A stretch of 15,934 nucleotides of DNA, taken from Firmicutes bacterium UBA3553. Its GTDB lineage: Bacteria; Bacillota; Clostridia; Tissierellales; Sedimentibacteraceae. Under the pieces are notes generated by a model, which saw only the letters and a list, made by a program, of their open reading frames with translations, had not been told where the DNA came from and did no database searches. Both the position numbers and the translations under genes were made by a program. The DNA is taken from assembly GCA_002381185.1 (NCBI GenBank), contig DFOA01000069.1, positions 17,850 through 33,783 on the forward strand, read 5' to 3'. Positions 13,398 to 15,934 of this stretch are shown one piece after another (within the stretch, counting starts at the first letter, position 1; each line of letters starts with the position of its first letter).

Positions 13398-13838
13398 TTA
13401 TTTATAAAAATAATTCCTTTCATATCTGTCGCTTAGTCTTCCGTCAATTTGGACATTACTGGGAGCTAAAACAAATATACCGTTAGATATTTTCTGAATG
13501 CTTGCTTCAAGTGCATAAACAGCACCCTTAATGAATTCAAATACTTGTTTTTGATCTTCCAATTCCATTCCTTCAATATTCAGAACGACAACTTTTCTGT
13601 TTTTCATTTCATCAACAGCTTTTGTGCAATCCTCATACTTGTTCGGCTCACATATAAAGACTTTCATATCAGTGTTAGAATGAACCTTGATTACATTGTT
13701 CTTTCTCGTATAGGTTTCCATTCTTTCCGGCTTGCTGCCTTCGTATTTATTATCAGCAACAATTTCCTCCTCATCATATTCTTCTTCTTCCAAGTCTGTG
13801 ATGCCAATAAAATCCTTTACCTTATCCATTACTCCCAT
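13398..13838 (-). CDS. sepF: SepF cell division protein
   Basis: This is a 146-residue cytoplasmic protein that tethers FtsZ to the membrane and supports septum assembly. It starts with a short amphipathic helix, MGVMDKVKDFIGI, the expected membrane anchor. An acidic linker (LEEEEYDEEE) follows, and then the conserved FtsZ-binding core: KVFICEPNKYEDC, VVVLNIEGMELEDQKQVFEFI and GAVYALEASIQKISNGIF. The start at ATG 13836-13838 is chosen because AAGGAGG (13848-13854) lies nine bases upstream and the anchor helix then begins at residue 1; the longer frame from 13871 lies inside ylmE. Together with ylmE and ylmG it is the classical division cluster. Confidence 0.95.
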   Translation of the reverse strand: MGVMDKVKDFIGITDLEEEEYDEEEIVADNKYEGSKPERMETYTRKNNVIKVHSNTDMKVFICEPNKYEDCTKAVDEMKNRKVVVLNIEGMELEDQKQVFEFIKGAVYALEASIQKISNGIFVLAPSNVQIDGRLSDRYERNYFYK

Positions 13839-13842
13839 TTTA

Positions 13843-14544
13843 TTATACCTCCTTGTATTTTCTTGCACCAAATATAGCAGTTCCTATTCTTACCATATTG
13901 GCACCTTCTTCAATAGCAATTTCAAAATCATTAGTCATTCCCATTGACAAAATCTTCATTTCAGTATTTTTAAGCTTCATGCCTGAAATCTTATTGAATA
14001 TTTCTTTCATTTTCTTGAAAACCCATCGAATATCCTCTGGATTTTCACTGAAAGGTGCTACTGTCATAAGTCCTAAAATTTTTATATTTTCAAATTGTTC
14101 CATTAACTTCACAAACTCATATACACTTTCTTCGCCTATGCCAAATTTACTTTCCTCTTCACCGATATTAAGTTCAATCAACACATTGGCTGTTATGTTA
14201 TGCTGCAAAGCTCTTTTATTTATTTCATTTGCCAGTTCCAGATTTTCTACAGAATGAATCAGAACCGCCTTATCAATTATGTACTTAACTTTATTTTTTT
14301 GCAAATGACCGATCAGATGCCATTTAACAGCTGTGTCCGAAAGCAGCTCATACTTGTTTACCAGCTCCTGAACCCTGTTTTCTCCAAGGTTTATTAATCC
14401 GTCTTCTGCTGCTTCTCTTGCACGATCGGCGTCCACCGTCTTAGAAACTGCTATTACAGTGATGTCCTCGGGATTTCTGCCTGACCTGATGGCTGCGGCA
14501 GCAGTTTTTTCTAAAATTATGTCTATATTTTCCTTAATACTCAC
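13843..14544 (-). CDS. ylmE: YggS/YlmE family PLP homeostasis protein
   Basis: This 233-residue PLP-binding protein of the PROSC/YggS family buffers pyridoxal phosphate and affects amino-acid balance. The PLP lysine is K35 in VIAVSKTVD. Other conserved segments are LGENRVQEL, KWHLIGHLQKNKVKYI, HSVENLELA, IELNIGEEESKFG, GLMTVAPF and LSMGMTNDFEIAI with VRIGTAIFGAR at the end. The start is GTG 14542-14544 with GGAGG about five bases upstream, overlapping the end of the HlyD-like gene. It is followed by sepF after four bases. Confidence 0.93.
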   Translation of the reverse strand: MSIKENIDIILEKTAAAAIRSGRNPEDITVIAVSKTVDADRAREAAEDGLINLGENRVQELVNKYELLSDTAVKWHLIGHLQKNKVKYIIDKAVLIHSVENLELANEINKRALQHNITANVLIELNIGEEESKFGIGEESVYEFVKLMEQFENIKILGLMTVAPFSENPEDIRWVFKKMKEIFNKISGMKLKNTEMKILSMGMTNDFEIAIEEGANMVRIGTAIFGARKYKEV

Positions 14545-14553
14545 AATAACCTC

Positions 14554-15807
14554 CTAATCTGCTATTTGACCGTCATATACATTTTCCGGCTCTAATATTA
14601 CCTTGTCAAATATTTTAACAGTAGAGTATGCATTGTCATTAATCCTTATTATTTTTCTGTCATGCTCTCCTATATATTCGCCCGGATTTATGATAGTAAA
14701 TTCTTCATCCTTTCCCAATATTTCAACAGGAAAAAATTTTATTATGTTACTTGCATCCTGAACATATACGCCGGTCAGACCATTTAACTGTGTCAATGCC
14801 TTAGTACTTATTTTCAATCCCTCATATATATCGGTTATAAGTTCTAAATCTACATAACGTTTATCATATATTTTATAAAAATAATCATCAAAATACAGAA
14901 TCAGAACTGATTGTTCGCTGCCGTAATTAATTTTTTTTATGTATCCCCAAACTTCATGCTGCTCGCCATCAGACAATATCCTTGTTTTAATATACTTGTT
15001 TTCTTCAAACAGTTTTGCTTTTTCATTGTCTACGGTGGCCGCTATGTAATAATCAAAGTTTTTTATTATTTTAAATATTCCTTCGTTTTCAGAAACTGCT
15101 TCAGCCTGACTTTTATCCGAAATCGAATAATCTTTCTTGACAGTGCTGCTTGGAGTCATTTCGAATACATTTTCAAATACATAGTCATCTTCGAGTCCGT
15201 CTATTTTATATGAAATAAGTCCTGCCCCTCCTGAATAATAGGGTACCTTATGCGTTGAAATACTGGTTGAGAGATTTAATTTCATTGTTTCAAGCTGTGC
15301 TGTGTCATACTGTTCATATGACCCCTTATATGTTGTAACAGCACTTACATTATTTGCTTGTCCTACAATATTATACATACTGCTTAGTTCATTATTTAAT
15401 ATGCTTGCCTGTATCTCGCTCTCGAATGAGACAAGTGTTTCTTGAGGCACAACAGTGTTTTGACTCGAAGAGCTTTTCTTCAAATCTATGGCTGCCTGAA
15501 TTTCTGCTATTTGCTTATTGATCCCTGCTGAATCGGTATCAGTGTTTAAATCTGCAACAAGCTGCCCTTCTTTAATTTTCGCCCCATCTTCGTAATAATA
15601 CGTAACGCTGCCGTCAACTGTAGCGTTGTAAACTTTTTCATCCTTTACAATAATACCGTCTGCTTTAATGACATCTTCCAAATTTCCGTTCTCTGCAATC
15701 ATAGTTTCAATTGAGCCGTTAATGTTTTGAAATATATAAAAACTCAAGCAAACCGCCGCAAAAGAAAAGAAAAAGTTTTTTAAACCAAAATTTTTCCTTT
15801 TAGCCAT
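14554..15807 (-). CDS. HlyD-like membrane fusion/adaptor protein
   Basis: This 417-residue protein has one N-terminal membrane span (about residues 11-27) after a basic MAKRKNFGLK start. A lipoyl/biotinyl-like beta segment follows (IVKDEKVYNATVDGSVTYYY, then EDGAKIKEGQLVADL), as in HlyD/AcrA adaptor proteins. A short helical segment (QIAEIQAAIDLKK) and a beta-rich C-terminal half complete it. The coiled-coil hairpin is much shorter than in transport adaptors. No ABC or RND partner is near. It heads the ylm/sepF operon, so a role in envelope or septum architecture is as plausible as transport; that is inference. GGAGC lies nine bases before the ATG. Confidence 0.75.
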   Translation of the reverse strand: MAKRKNFGLKNFFFSFAAVCLSFYIFQNINGSIETMIAENGNLEDVIKADGIIVKDEKVYNATVDGSVTYYYEDGAKIKEGQLVADLNTDTDSAGINKQIAEIQAAIDLKKSSSSQNTVVPQETLVSFESEIQASILNNELSSMYNIVGQANNVSAVTTYKGSYEQYDTAQLETMKLNLSTSISTHKVPYYSGGAGLISYKIDGLEDDYVFENVFEMTPSSTVKKDYSISDKSQAEAVSENEGIFKIIKNFDYYIAATVDNEKAKLFEENKYIKTRILSDGEQHEVWGYIKKINYGSEQSVLILYFDDYFYKIYDKRYVDLELITDIYEGLKISTKALTQLNGLTGVYVQDASNIIKFFPVEILGKDEEFTIINPGEYIGEHDRKIIRINDNAYSTVKIFDKVILEPENVYDGQIAD

Positions 15808-15866
15808 TTAAACAAAGCTCCAATTTTACTTGCTCCAGAGTGTGTTTCTTTCTGGTATACACGTCT

Positions 15867-15896
15867 ATTATAACATAAATTTCATTAATCTTGCAA
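15867..15896 (-). promoter_or_regulatory. Promoter of the ylm/sepF-lspA-pyrR operon
   Basis: On the minus strand, -35 TTGCAA (15891-15896) and -10 TATAAT (15867-15872) are 18 bases apart, with TGT directly before the -10 (extended -10). Start near 15860 gives a leader of about 50 bases. No other clear promoter or terminator is visible down to 10336, so the eight genes may share this start. Confidence 0.65.
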
Positions 15897-15934
15897 GTTA
15901 TATATGCTCATTTCAGCGATGAGGAGTAAACTTT

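Noticed and set aside
1..15934. CRISPR arrays, tRNA or rRNA genes, riboswitches
   Set aside because: No regular spacer-repeat array, tRNA cloverleaf or conserved riboswitch core was seen on either strand by eye.

Overview
The window is AT-rich and carries genes with strong AGGAGG-type ribosome binding sites. It includes a sepF/ylm division-associated cluster, an lspA-rluD-pyrR block and an agr quorum-sensing locus. Together these point to a low-GC Gram-positive bacterium of the Clostridia/Tissierellia type; that placement is inference, and no rRNA or tRNA gene is present to confirm it.

Positions 1-845 look like a small graveyard. They hold two perfect 12-bp direct repeats at the window edge, a 90-residue orphan protein, an IstB (IS21 helper ATPase) remnant with a recognisable Walker A motif, a possible transposase tail and a strong hairpin. 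Positions 846-1656 (minus strand) encode a secreted protein of unknown function, followed by a 29-residue membrane peptide with its own promoter.

Positions 1657-4771 are an agr-type peptide quorum-sensing locus in an unusual layout. agrB and agrD run rightward, agrA and agrC run leftward, and both transcripts end at one shared hairpin. The secreted-protein gene is divergent from agrB. The space between them holds four copies of a TTCATG-type box, arranged as two oppositely facing direct-repeat pairs. Each pair has a 22-bp period and sits 3 bp upstream of a sigma-A-type promoter. This is the geometry expected of LytTR (AgrA) sites, so the secreted protein is probably co-controlled with agrBD. 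Two apparent lesions affect the circuit. agrA has an in-frame TAA inside the LytTR DNA-binding domain, with the rest of the domain intact downstream in the same frame. agrB has an excellent G-rich ribosome binding site but an ATA where a start codon belongs. The system may be decaying, recoded or mis-sequenced.

Positions 5065-7190 (plus strand) are a two-gene operon: an MGDG-synthase-like glycolipid glycosyltransferase and a UPF0104/YbhN-like membrane protein. Positions 7257-8772 (minus) are a TIM-barrel sugar phosphate isomerase/epimerase followed by two small membrane proteins. Positions 8899-10224 (minus) are a monocistronic MATE efflux transporter with its own promoter and terminator.

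Positions 10355-15807 (minus) form one tightly packed operon running from a promoter at 15867-15896 to a terminator at 10308-10336. Its order is HlyD-like adaptor, ylmE, sepF, ylmG, ylmH, lspA, rluD-family synthase, pyrR. It joins division-site assembly (SepF, YlmG), PLP homeostasis (YlmE), RNA binding (YlmH), lipoprotein signal processing (LspA), rRNA pseudouridylation and pyrimidine regulation (PyrR). Several longest-ORF starts are corrected here from ribosome binding sites and promoters.
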